DNA from: JAXMAF01 sp046350555
GTDB taxonomy: Bacteria; Planctomycetota; Phycisphaerae; Phycisphaerales; SM1A02
Assembly (NCBI GenBank): GCA_046350555.1
Contig: JAXMAF010000016.1
Span: 62,001-126,000 of the forward strand
Length of the DNA stretch: 64,000 nt
Direction of reading: 5' to 3'
This document shows positions 17,301-30,423 of the stretch, piece after piece; within the stretch, counting starts at the first letter, position 1; each line of letters opens with the position of its first letter. The position numbers were made by a program, and so were the translations under genes. The notes under the pieces are model-generated. The model saw only the letters and a list, made by a program, of their open reading frames with translations. It was not told where the DNA came from and searched no databases.

Positions 17301-20300
17301 TCACCAGTCGAGCGGCTCGCGCCACGCGCGGCGAAGCTCGTCGACGGGCGCGCGGAAGCCGCCGGCGAGGACGAGATCGGGCGTCGAGACGGTTCGACCG
17401 ATCGTCTCGTGCGGCAGGTCGCCGAGCCTGGCGCGAAGCTCCGTCAGATCGCCCGGGGCCACCTCGAGCACGTAGCGCGACGGCGTTTCGCCGAAGAGCG
17501 CCGCGAACCGCTCCGTCTCGGCGGCCTCGCGAAGCTCGAGCTCTGCGCCGACTCCACCGCCGATGCACATCTCCGCGACGGCCACGAGCAGTCCGCCCTC
17601 GCTCGCGTCGTGGGCGCTGCGGACCAGTCCGGCGGCGATCGCGGCCGCGACGGCGCGGGCGATCGCTGGACCGGCGACCCGATCGACCGCGGGCAGGTCG
17701 CCGAAGTCGCATCCAAAGATCCGTCCAACCTGGCTTCCTCGCAGCGTCATGCTGCGCGGACCGACCAGGACGAGGATGCTCCCGGCACCCTTGAGGTCGC
17801 TCGTGACGCAGCGGCGCACGTCGTCGACGATCGCCATGCCCGAGACGAGCAGCGTGGGCGGGATGGCGATGACCTCGCCCTCCTCGGTCACGAACTGGTT
17901 GTTGAGCGAGTCCTTTCCGGAGACGAAGGGCGTCCGGTACGCCTTGGCGCCGTCGTAGCAGCCCTCGGCGGCGCGGACGAGTGCTCCCAGGTTGCGCGGA
18001 TCCTTGCAGCTTGGCCAGGAGAAGTTGTCGAGGATCGCGATGCGCGACGGATCCGCGCCCACGCAGACGAGGTTGCGCACGCACTCGTCGATCGCCGCCA
18101 GGGCCATCAGGTACGGATCGTCGCGAAGGCCCGTGCACAGGCCATTCGCGATCGCGAGTCCGCGCGTCGAGCCGTGCACGGGGCGGACGACCGCGGCGTC
18201 GCCGGGGCCTTCCTGGCTCGGGCCGACGAGGGCCTTCACGACGCTGCCGCCCTGCACCTCGTGGTCGTACTGGCGCACGATCCAGTGCTTGCTCGCGATG
18301 TTGGGATGGCCGAGGAGCTTCGTCAGGGTGTCGCGCAGCGGCGGCGGAGACCAGGTCGCGGGACGCGGTCGGGGCATGGCGTGCTCGAAGACGGCTTCGC
18401 GCACGGGAGTCGGAAGGGCCTCGTCGAGAAACGCGGTCGAGAGCCGGCCCGCCTCGACGCCGCGCCACCGCAGCACGAGATCGCGCGTGGGTGTCCCGAA
18501 CTGCCCGAGATCCACGAAACTCGACACCGTGCTCCGCGCAGATGCGGCGCACCTCGTCGAGGCGGGCCGGCGCTACCGCCAGCACCATCCGTTCCTGCGC
18601 CTCGCTGATCCAGACCTCCGTCGGCGAGAGCCCGGCGTACTTGAGCGGCGCGCGGTCGAGGTGCACGTCGGCGCCGAGCACGCGGCCCATCTCCCCCACC
18701 GCGCTCGAGAAGCCTCCGGCTCCGCAGTCGGTGATGGCGTTGAACTGGCATCCGGCCGGATGGTCGCGCAGCGCGAGGATCGCGTCGAGCGTCTTCTTCT
18801 GGGTGATCGCGTTGCCGATCTGCACCGCATGGCTGAACTCGTCGGCATGCGTGTCGGTCAGCTCGGCCGACGAGAACGTCGCGCCGTGGATGCCGTCGCG
18901 ACCGGTGCGCCCGCCGAGCGCCACGATCCGGTCCCCGGCGCGCACCTCGCCGCGGATCTTGTCGCGCGGCATCACGCCGATGCACCCGCAGTAGACGAGC
19001 GGGTTGCCGATGTAGTCGTCGTCGAACCAGACCGCGCCGTTGAGCGTGGGGATGCCCATGCGATTGCCGTAGTCGCGCACGCCAGCGACGACCTGACGCA
19101 GGATCCGCTGTGGATCCAGGCAACCCGCGGGCACCCGCGGACGCGCCCCCGGCCGCGCCGGATCGCGCCGGGGGAAGGCGACGCAGAAGACGTCGGTCGA
19201 TGCGATCGGCTTCGCGGCCAGGCCCGTTCCCATGATGTCGCGGATGCAGCCGCCGATGCCAGTCGCGGCGCCGCCGTAGGGCTCGATCGCCGACGGATGG
19301 TTGTGCGTCTCGCACTTGAAGCAGACGGCGTGCCGATCGTCGAAGGCGATGACGCCGGCGTTGTCCACGAAGACCGAGAGGCACCAATCGATCCCGCCGT
19401 CGGGGCCGCCGCCCATGAGCTCGTGCGTGGCCGCGGCCACCGTGGACCTGAGCAGGTTGCGGATGACGATCGATCCGTCGCCAGCCGCCTCGTGTCCGGG
19501 ACGTCCATCCGCGGCGAGGACGGGGCCGGCGCCACCCCGCGCGGCCGAAGCCGCGCCGCCTCGCTCCACGTAGCGGATCGTCGACTTGAGCGTCTTGTGG
19601 ACGCAGTGCTCCGACCACGTCTGCGCGATCGTCTCGAGCTCGATCTCGCGCGGTTCGCGGCCGGCCGCGCGATAGTGGTCGCGGATCGCCCGCATCTCGT
19701 CGAGGGCGAGGAAGAGATGCGCCTCGCGCGAGAGCTTCTCGAGCGCCGCGTCGTCGAGTTCCCGCAGCGCGATCTCCCGCACCGTCGCGTCGTGGGGCTG
19801 CGGTCGCGGGAAGGACTCCGGCGCGAACGGCCCGCGATGGATCGCGTGGATGACCGGATTGGCGAGGAAGCGCGCCACGAGCTCCGCCGCGCCGTCGAGG
19901 TCGATGCCGTGCAGGTCCCAGCGACTGCCGGTGCGGACGCTCACCCGCGCGCCGATCATCGCCTCGATCGCGACCTCGACGCTTTCCGCCGCGGGATCGG
20001 CGACGCCGGGAAGCGGGTGGACCTCGACGGTCGCGATGTCGGCGGCGGTCGCGGCGGCGACCGCATCCGATGCGCCGGCCCGCTGCCCGGCGGCGCGGCG
20101 GCGCGGCGGGCCGTACGCCGCCCGCTGCGTGACGGGGTCGGCGAGGAGCTCCTCGGCGACCTGCCGCAGCGCCGCGTCGTCAAGGTCGCCCTCGATCAGG
20201 TAGACCGACGCGTGGTCGATCCGAGAGGGAAGCGTGATCACGCCCAGGGAGCGCCTCGCGCAGGCGGCGTCGCCGCGCGCGTCTGGCATCCCGGCGCGCG

Positions 20301-20388
20301 GGCGGACCTCGATGCGATGCACCGCGGTCGAGGCGGCGGATGGAACGGACGAGACGGCGGAGTCGTGCGGGACGGATGGTTCGCGCAT
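17301..20388 (-). CDS. purL: Phosphoribosylformylglycinamidine synthase PurL with N-terminal PurS-like domains; one frame break
   Basis: About 1,028 codons. Residues ~20-85 (IEVRPRAGMPDARGDAACAR...VYLIEGDL) and ~115-185 (VEVHPLPGVADPAAESVEVA) look like two PurS modules fused to the catalytic subunit. Then come TWSEHCVHKT (~258) and CETHNHPSAIEPYGGAATGI (~358), the ATP and FGAR binding segments, and in the second half FVSGKDSLNNQF and SAHDASEGG. The first ~620 codons and the last ~408 are in different frames. The break lies near 18520 (after AEHGVEF, before VDLGQFGTPTRDL) and one base restores the frame, so a sequencing indel is likely. The domain order suggests a protein that works with separate PurQ but without separate PurS. 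Confidence 0.9.
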
Positions 20389-20460
20389 GAGAGGCGTTGG
20401 AAGCGGCGATCGTAGCGGCGATCGGCCCGCGGTCGCCTCGCTCGCGCGCGGCGCGCGCCG

Positions 20461-21906
20461 TCAGAAGAGCAGTTGGAACTGCGTGCGGACGACGAGCTGC
20501 CCGGTCGTCGCGGATGGACGCCAGCCGGCGAGGTCCGAGGCCCAGAACTGCGAGACGTCGTCGAGGCCGACGCCGACGTCCAGCGAAAGCTTCGCGTCCT
20601 GGCCGTCGATGTACCAGTTCACGCCGGCGGTGATGACCGAGAGGTCCGGCGGCGAGATCAGGTTGTTGTTCGAGTCGATCTGGCCCAACTCCCAGCGGGC
20701 GTAGAGCTCCAGCTTCGGCGCCACGTAGACGCCGCCCTGCACGACAAGACCCCAGATGTTCCAGATACCGAAGTTGCCGTCGCTGTACGACCATGTGAAC
20801 GACGAGAAGAGGTTGGCGCCACCGAACGCGACCGAGATGTCGGCGGTCGAGTTGAGCCAGGAGACGTTCGCCTGCGAGCTGCCGAACTCGTTCTCCTGGT
20901 AGTGCATCGCGGCGCCGACCAGCACGCCGAAGGGATCGCCCGGCGGGCTCGTGAGCTGCTGGAACTGCTTCCAGTCTCCGGCGAGGAGGAACTGGAGGCG
21001 CGACGTGAACGAGTACTCGACATTCTCGATCGACCAGGGCGAGTTCGCGGGGAACGTGTTGACGAGCTGGCCGATTCCGCCGAGCAGGTTGTCCGTGCCT
21101 CCGTCGCTGTACGCCAGGTCCCAGCTCATCCAGTCGCCCTGGTACTCGAGCTCGACGCCCTGGCTGCGGCCGATGTTGAGCGACTCGTTGATCAGCGACC
21201 GTTCGATGGCGAGCTGGTAGCCGCTGTAGACGAGCTCCTCGCGGTTGAAGGGCAGCTTGAACTGGCCCGCGCGCAACGACCACTCGTCCACGAATTGCCA
21301 CCGCACCCACGCGTCGTAGAGCTGGAAGTTGCCGCCCTTGACCTCGCCGGTCTGCGGATTGCTGTCGGGCGCGTCGCCGCCGGCGCGGCTGAAGCCACCT
21401 TGGATCAGGTACTGGAGCGACTTGTCGAAGACGTGTCCTCGGAAGGTGAGACGGGTTCGCGTGTTCTCGAAGCCGTGCTTGTACTGGTCGGTGAAGTCGA
21501 CGATGTTTTCCTGCTGGCGGTAGTTGAAGATGTACCGGAACTGGATCTCACCCTCGATCTCCAGTCGGAACCGCCCATCGGGACTGCTCAGGAAGAACCC
21601 GTTGTCCCAGCCCGCCGTCATGCCGCTGGACTGGAGCGACGCACGCGCGTCGGCGTCCGCGAGCACGTCCTGCACGAGCGACCGGATCTCGGTCGCGCGC
21701 TGCTCCGTGAGCCAGTTCTCGCCCTGCTCGGCGCGCAGGTCGCCGACCTCGTTGCGCAGCGCCTTGTTGTCCTTCTCGAGCGACTCGATGCGCTCGGCCA
21801 TCTCGCGCATGCGACGCTCGAGATCCGACTCCGACTGGCGGGCCAGGGCGGGAACGGCGATCGCGGAGACGGACGCGACGGCGACAACGATGGCGGAATG
21901 GCGCAT
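20461..21906 (-). CDS. Outer-membrane porin, OprO/OprP-like, with N-terminal coiled coil (paralogue 1)
   Basis: The protein has 481 residues. A signal peptide is followed by a coiled coil (DLERRMREMAERIESLEKDN) and then alternating beta strands ending in the outer-membrane signal VVRTQFQLLF. GWDNGFFLSSPDGRFRLEIEGEIQFRY and the later NREELVYSGYQLAIERSLIN match the phosphate-selective porin O/P family as seen in planctomycetes. GAGGAG precedes the ATG, and a TATCAT hexamer lies 20 nt upstream. The neighbouring gene encodes a clear paralogue. Confidence 0.88.
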   Translation of the reverse strand: MRHSAIVVAVASVSAIAVPALARQSESDLERRMREMAERIESLEKDNKALRNEVGDLRAEQGENWLTEQRATEIRSLVQDVLADADARASLQSSGMTAGWDNGFFLSSPDGRFRLEIEGEIQFRYIFNYRQQENIVDFTDQYKHGFENTRTRLTFRGHVFDKSLQYLIQGGFSRAGGDAPDSNPQTGEVKGGNFQLYDAWVRWQFVDEWSLRAGQFKLPFNREELVYSGYQLAIERSLINESLNIGRSQGVELEYQGDWMSWDLAYSDGGTDNLLGGIGQLVNTFPANSPWSIENVEYSFTSRLQFLLAGDWKQFQQLTSPPGDPFGVLVGAAMHYQENEFGSSQANVSWLNSTADISVAFGGANLFSSFTWSYSDGNFGIWNIWGLVVQGGVYVAPKLELYARWELGQIDSNNNLISPPDLSVITAGVNWYIDGQDAKLSLDVGVGLDDVSQFWASDLAGWRPSATTGQLVVRTQFQLLF

Positions 21907-22020
21907 GGGAGCTCCTCGCGCTGGGGATGATACCGGAAGCGTCGACGCGCAACGACGAGCCGCGTGGCGAACGCCCGTGCGGGCGCCCGCCGCCGCGGAG
22001 CGCTTGAGACCGCGCAGAAC

Positions 22021-22053
22021 GAAAAACCGGCCGACTCCTGGGAGTCGGCCGGT
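22021..22053 (-). terminator. Rho-independent terminator downstream of porin 2
   Basis: A 13-bp perfect stem (ACCGGCCGACTCC paired with GGAGTCGGCCGGT) is followed on the minus strand by a run of five T. It lies 104 bp after the stop of the 22157-23581 porin and separates the two porin genes. Confidence 0.9.
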
Positions 22054-22156
22054 CGAGTCGTCGAGGTCCCGTGGCTTGCGTGCGATTCGAGAATCGCCGG
22101 GACGTTCGTCGGGTGGATGACGGAATGGTCATCCAACTGCGCTTCCTGGAACTGAC

Positions 22157-23581
22157 TTAGAAGAGCAGCTGGAACTGGGCGCGAAGCACGTACTCCTGCT
22201 TCGAGCCGTAGTTGTTGAGCCAGCCAGCGCTGGAGTTCGCGAACGAGTTGTCGAAGCCGTCGAACGTGAAGCCGAGGTCGACGGTGATCTTCGAGGCGTG
22301 CTTGGCGAAGTACCAGTTCACGCCGCCCGTGAGGACCGAGAGGTTCTCCGGGGTGGCGTTGTCGGTGTCGGCCCATTCGTAGCGAGCGAAGAGCTCGCAC
22401 TTGTCCGGGATGACGAAGACGCCGCCCTGCACGAGGAAGCCGAACTGGTTCGCGGTGCCGTTGTTGGTCTCGCTGTCGACGTCCGAGTTCGCCCAGAGGA
22501 ACGCACCGTAGAGGTTGGCTCCACCGAACTCGGCCGAGATGTCAGCCGTCGCGGCGAGCTGCTGTCCGACCGACTGGGGAATCACTGCGGGCAGACCGTA
22601 CTCGGCGCGCTGCCAGTTGATGGCGGCGCCGACCATGAGGCCGAACGGCTCGCCGTTCCAGCTCGTGAAGTCGTCGAACTGCTTCCACTCGCCGGCGATC
22701 ATGTACTCGGCGCGAGCGGTGGCCGCCCACTCCGTGGTCGGAACCTGCCAGGCGGTGTTCTGGCTGCCGGGGCCCCAGAAGCTGTTCGCGCCCTTGCCGA
22801 TGCCGTCGCCGTACATCGCCTCGGCACGGAACTGATCGGACTGGTAGCCGAGCGAGATGCCCTGCGTGTACGTCTGGCCGTACTTCTGGTCGAGGAGCGA
22901 ACGCTCCACGGCGAGCTGACGGCTGCTCGACACGAGCTCTTCACGCATCCACGGCGCCTTGTACTGGCCGAAGCGCGTGTAGATGCCGTTGTCGAAGTCC
23001 TTCTGGATCCACGCATCCTCGAGCGTGAACGTGCCGCTGCTGTTGTCGACCGACGTGCCGCCGACCGAGGTGCCGCGGCTGAAGTTGCCCTGAACCTTGT
23101 AGGTCCAGGTCTTGTCGATCACGTTGCCCGTGAAGATCAGCTTCGTGCGGCGGTTCTCGAAGCCATCGCGCCAGTGGTCGGTGTCGGCGCCCGGAGGAGC
23201 GTTGTTCTCGTCCGGATTGCGGTCGTTCATCACGTACCGGAACTGAATCTGGCCGTTGATCCGCAGCTTGAAGTTGCCGTCGGGGCTGGCGAGGAAGAAG
23301 CCCTTGTCCCAGCCGGCGGTCATGCCCGAGGACTGCAACGACGCGCGGCTGTCGGCGTCGGAAAGCACATCCTGGACGAGGCTGCGAATCTCCGAAGCGC
23401 GCTGCTCGGTCAGCCAGTTGTTGCCCTGCTGAGCCTTGATCTGGTCCAGCTCAGCCTTGAGCGCGGCGATTTCCTTCATCGCGGCGTCGTTGGTCGTCGC
23501 GGGGGTCTCAGCGAAGCTCGCGCCCGAAAGCGCGAGGGTCGTAGCACCCGCGAGGAGCCCAACTCGATTGGTCAGACTCAT
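22157..23581 (-). CDS. Outer-membrane porin, OprO/OprP-like, with N-terminal coiled coil (paralogue 2)
   Basis: The protein has 474 residues. A signal peptide (LLAGATTLALSGASFA) is followed by a short coiled coil (EIAALKAELDQIKAQQ). Next is the shared block NWLTEQRASEIRSLVQDVLS and GWDKGFFLASPDGNFKLRIN, almost identical to paralogue 1, then a beta-barrel ending VLRAQFQLLF. An ATG with GGAG upstream is chosen over in-frame codons further upstream. It has its own sigma70-like promoter (23733-23760), a ~150-nt leader and a strong terminator. Its codon use and high expression signals suggest an abundant porin. Confidence 0.9.
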   Translation of the reverse strand: MSLTNRVGLLAGATTLALSGASFAETPATTNDAAMKEIAALKAELDQIKAQQGNNWLTEQRASEIRSLVQDVLSDADSRASLQSSGMTAGWDKGFFLASPDGNFKLRINGQIQFRYVMNDRNPDENNAPPGADTDHWRDGFENRRTKLIFTGNVIDKTWTYKVQGNFSRGTSVGGTSVDNSSGTFTLEDAWIQKDFDNGIYTRFGQYKAPWMREELVSSSRQLAVERSLLDQKYGQTYTQGISLGYQSDQFRAEAMYGDGIGKGANSFWGPGSQNTAWQVPTTEWAATARAEYMIAGEWKQFDDFTSWNGEPFGLMVGAAINWQRAEYGLPAVIPQSVGQQLAATADISAEFGGANLYGAFLWANSDVDSETNNGTANQFGFLVQGGVFVIPDKCELFARYEWADTDNATPENLSVLTGGVNWYFAKHASKITVDLGFTFDGFDNSFANSSAGWLNNYGSKQEYVLRAQFQLLF

Positions 23582-23732
23582 GCCTGAATCTCCTATCTGT
23601 CGGACGGCCCCAAGACTCGCAGGAGCCCGCCCTGAACTCATCCACCCGTCCGCCAGGTGCACGCGCCACATTGGCGCGGCCGGACGTGCTTTGGTCTATC
23701 GGCCCGCGAAGGGCCTTCGGTTGAAAAGGCGG

Positions 23733-23760
23733 AATATAGCAGGCGGCCGCGAAAGGTAAA
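23733..23760 (-). promoter_or_regulatory. Sigma70-like promoter for porin 2
   Basis: On the minus strand TTTACC and TATATT are separated by 16 nt, in an AT-rich patch that stands out in this GC-rich DNA. The leader (about 150 nt) contains a GGCCC-TTCGC-GGGCC hairpin at 23701-23715. The rest of the 317-bp gap 23582-23898 shows no gene. Confidence 0.55.
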
Positions 23761-23898
23761 GCCGAAGCCCACCTCGCAGGCCGTTTCCCCGCGGAATCGC
23801 TCGTGGGCCACGGCTCTTGCACTTCCACAAGCGATTTGTCCTCAATCACTTACAGTCATGTGAGGGCGTGGCAAGAACATGCTGCGATCGCACAAAGA

Positions 23899-25761
23899 TC
23901 AGTCGCTCCCGCGCGGCCGATCCGCCACATTTCCATCATCCCGCTTCGTCGATCGCTCCGGCCGATCCCGATCTGTTTGGTATCCAATCGGGCTTCCGCC
24001 ACGCGAGGTGTGGCGAGCGGCGCCCGGCGAAGCACTCCGTGCCGTCGGCTCGGCGAGCCAGGCGAGGGCTTCGCCGACCGTGCGCACGGGCACCACGGCA
24101 TCGTCACCAGGAACAGGCCGATCGCGCGGCGCGCCCGCTTCGCGCGGTGCGGCCGCGTCGGGCGGCGCCAGCACATGGCGGAAGCCGCGACGCACGGCTT
24201 CGCGGATGCGCTGGTCGAGCGAGGGCACCGGACGCACGCGCCCGGTGAGATCGACCTCGCCGACCACGGCCGTGCTTGCGGCGAGCCGTCGACCATAGTG
24301 CACGCCGGCGATGGCGAGCGCCACCGCAAGGTCGCCCGCCGGCTCGACCACGCGCACGCCGCCAGCGACGGAGACGAAGACGTCCTGGTCCGCGAGGCGA
24401 AGACCGCCATGCTTCTCGAGGATCGCGATGATGAGCGCGAGACGATTCGCGTCGACTCCCGACGCCTTGCGTCGCGCGGCGCCGAGGATGCCCGTCGCGG
24501 TCAGCGCCTGGACTTCCGCGAGCAGGCAACGCGAACCGAGCATCGTCGGACAGACGGCGGTCCCGGGTGCCGGCGGCACGCCTGGATCGGGACGCAGCGC
24601 GCCTTCGGCGACCTCGCGCAACCCCGATTCGGTCATCTCGAAGAGGCCGATCTCCTGGGTGCTTCCGAAGCGGTTCTTGACCGGACGCACGACGCGATGG
24701 GCGTGATGGCGGTCGCCTTCGAAGCTGAGCACGACGTCGACCAGGTGCTCAAGGAGCTTCGGGCCCGCGAGCTGGCCATCCTTGGTCACGTGGCCGACGA
24801 CGATGACCGCCATGCCGGAGCGCTTCGCGAGGTAGACCAGATCGGTGCAGCAGCGGCGCAGTTGGGCCACCGAACCCGGCGCGGCCTCGAGATCGCCGCG
24901 GTACACCATCTGGATCGAGTCGATGGCGCAGGCGACGGGGCGGATCCTGCGCGCCTGTTCACCGATCCTGGCCAGGTTCGTCTCGGCCAGCACGAAGAGC
25001 CGCGACGCACCGTCGGCATCGAGCGGCGCCGGTGTGGCGAGCGATTCGCCGGGAGCGACCGGCGCGACCGACTCGACGTCGCGTGGCTGGGAGCCCCGGG
25101 GCCCAGTATCGCTGAGTTGAGTATCGCTGAATTGAGTGTCGCTGACTTGGCTGCCACCGAATCGGGTGCCGCCGATTCCGGGGCCGTCGACGTTGAGCAA
25201 CCGTTCGGCACGGAGCCGGACCTGGCGCGCCGACTCCTCGCTGCTTACATAAAGGATGCGGCGGCGCGGATCGCTCGCGGCGAGGCCCGCCAGCGCCTGG
25301 AGCAGGAGCGTGCTTTTGCCGATGCCCGGATCGCCTCCAAGCAGCACGACGCTTCCGGGAACAAGTCCGCCGCCCAGGACGCGGTCGAACTCGCGGATGC
25401 CGGTTGGGATGCGGGGAACGTCGTCGAGCGCAATCTCGCGCAGCGGCCGGGCGACGGGGCTCGCGGCGGGCGCTCCGGCGGCCGACGGCCCGGCACCTGC
25501 GACGGTCCGGTCGACGATTCCCTCGCCTTCCCCAGCCGATCCGGCGCCGTCCGCACCCGGGCCGCGCTCCGCCCCCGGCCCGAGCCCGAGGTCCAGCCCG
25601 AGGCCCAACCCCGCACCGCCATGACGATCCGCTCCGTCGTCCCGCGGTTCGATGAACTTCTCGAGCGAGTCCCATGCGCCGCAATCGGGACACTTGCCCA
25701 TCCACTTCGCCTGCACGCCGCCGCAGGCGCGACAGAGGAAATGAACGCGGGCGCGGGCCAT
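23899..25761 (-). CDS. radA: DNA repair protein RadA with two in-frame insertions
   Basis: The protein has 620 residues against ~450 for the family. It aids branch migration and processing of recombination intermediates. The C4 zinc finger uses C10, C13, C24 and C27. Walker A is GDPGIGKST (~143), the KNRFG motif is at ~362, and a Lon-protease-like domain forms the C-terminus. Two extra segments explain the length: a Gly/Ala-rich one after the zinc finger (~45-103) and one after the ATPase P-loop (~191-253) built around VSDTQFSDTQLSDTG, from a 15-bp repeat near 25105-25150. TAGACT lies 9 nt before the ATG. The gene is divergent from the acyltransferase. Confidence 0.93.
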   Translation of the reverse strand: MARARVHFLCRACGGVQAKWMGKCPDCGAWDSLEKFIEPRDDGADRHGGAGLGLGLDLGLGPGAERGPGADGAGSAGEGEGIVDRTVAGAGPSAAGAPAASPVARPLREIALDDVPRIPTGIREFDRVLGGGLVPGSVVLLGGDPGIGKSTLLLQALAGLAASDPRRRILYVSSEESARQVRLRAERLLNVDGPGIGGTRFGGSQVSDTQFSDTQLSDTGPRGSQPRDVESVAPVAPGESLATPAPLDADGASRLFVLAETNLARIGEQARRIRPVACAIDSIQMVYRGDLEAAPGSVAQLRRCCTDLVYLAKRSGMAVIVVGHVTKDGQLAGPKLLEHLVDVVLSFEGDRHHAHRVVRPVKNRFGSTQEIGLFEMTESGLREVAEGALRPDPGVPPAPGTAVCPTMLGSRCLLAEVQALTATGILGAARRKASGVDANRLALIIAILEKHGGLRLADQDVFVSVAGGVRVVEPAGDLAVALAIAGVHYGRRLAASTAVVGEVDLTGRVRPVPSLDQRIREAVRRGFRHVLAPPDAAAPREAGAPRDRPVPGDDAVVPVRTVGEALAWLAEPTARSASPGAARHTSRGGSPIGYQTDRDRPERSTKRDDGNVADRPRGSD

Positions 25762-25833
25762 GAGCGCCGCAGTCTACTCGGACGCCATTCGCGCCCCGCG
25801 TTGTCGGGTGTTTTCCGCTGCTACGTTTCCGGT

Positions 25834-26676
25834 GTGACACCGGTCGCGATCGCCGTCGCGCTGCTCGTCGCGTGGCTCGCCTTCATCTTCGTCGTGCGCT
25901 TCGTCGCGATGCCGTGGCTGGCGCTCCGCTGCGGCGGCGACCCGATGCGCGGCTTCGCGGCCACGGGCCTGCGGCTCTACTGCCGCCTGTTCCACCGGGC
26001 GCGCTACACCGGTCTCGACGAGCTGCGCGCCGAGATCGCGCCCGGGCCGCTCATCGTCGTCGCCAACCACGGCGCCGGGCTCGATCCCGTGCTGATCCAG
26101 TGCGGATGCCGCTTCCACCTCCGCTGGATGATGTCGCGCGACATGATGGTCCCGGCGCTCGACTGGTTCTGGAAGTGCGAGCGCATCATCGCCGTCGACT
26201 TCGACTCCGGCGACTCGGCTTCGGTGCGCGAGGCGATGCGCCATGTGCGCGAGGGCGGCGTGCTCGGCGTCTTTCCCGAGGGGGGCATTGCGCGGCCGCC
26301 CGGGCGAATCCAGCGGTTTCTCCCGGGGATCGGCCTGATCGTCGCCCGCACCGAGGCGCCCGTGCTGCTCTGCTGGATCGGCGGGACGCCACAGGCCGAG
26401 ACGGCCTACGGCTCGTTCATCGCGCGAAGCCGCAGCCGCGTCGAGTTCGTCGACCTGATCCGGTATCCGAAGGGAACGCGGCCATCCTTCATCGTCGACG
26501 ACCTTCGCCGGCGCCTGCACGAAGCCAGCGGCTGGCCGCTCGCGGACGAGACGGAGGAGCGCCGGACAACACCCGCGATGGAGCCGCGCCCGGCCCCGCC
26601 GCCGAAGCCGCGCGAGCAGACCGCGGTTGACGTCGTTCCGCTGGCCGCCCGTGGCGAAAGTCATCCGCGCGGCTAG
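25834..26676 (+). CDS. 1-acyl-sn-glycerol-3-phosphate acyltransferase family protein (PlsC-like)
   Basis: The protein has 280 residues. An N-terminal membrane helix (VTPVAIAVALLVAWLAFIF) is followed by acyltransferase motif I, NHGAGLD (HX4D), a middle WFWKCERIIAVD and motif III FPEGG. It would acylate a lysophospholipid at the inner membrane. GTG at 25834 is chosen because a TACGTT hexamer ends exactly 6 nt before it, consistent with a leaderless message. The C-terminal ~35 residues are Pro/Arg-rich and outside the fold. carB follows 34 bp later. Confidence 0.88.
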   Translation: MTPVAIAVALLVAWLAFIFVVRFVAMPWLALRCGGDPMRGFAATGLRLYCRLFHRARYTGLDELRAEIAPGPLIVVANHGAGLDPVLIQCGCRFHLRWMMSRDMMVPALDWFWKCERIIAVDFDSGDSASVREAMRHVREGGVLGVFPEGGIARPPGRIQRFLPGIGLIVARTEAPVLLCWIGGTPQAETAYGSFIARSRSRVEFVDLIRYPKGTRPSFIVDDLRRRLHEASGWPLADETEERRTTPAMEPRPAPPPKPREQTAVDVVPLAARGESHPRG

Positions 26677-26710
26677 CCGTGACAGAGAGCGCCTCATACC
26701 CTTTCCCCCA

Positions 26711-30300
<3,590 letters not shown>

Positions 30301-30423
30301 CCCGCGCTGAATCGGCCGGACCTCCAGGCGTTCGACGCCGCTCCCCACCCCGGGTGGCCCGCCGTGGCCGCTCGGGGCGGGACCGGGCCGCGCGTCGGGC
30401 GCGGGGGTCGACCTTGGCGCGCC

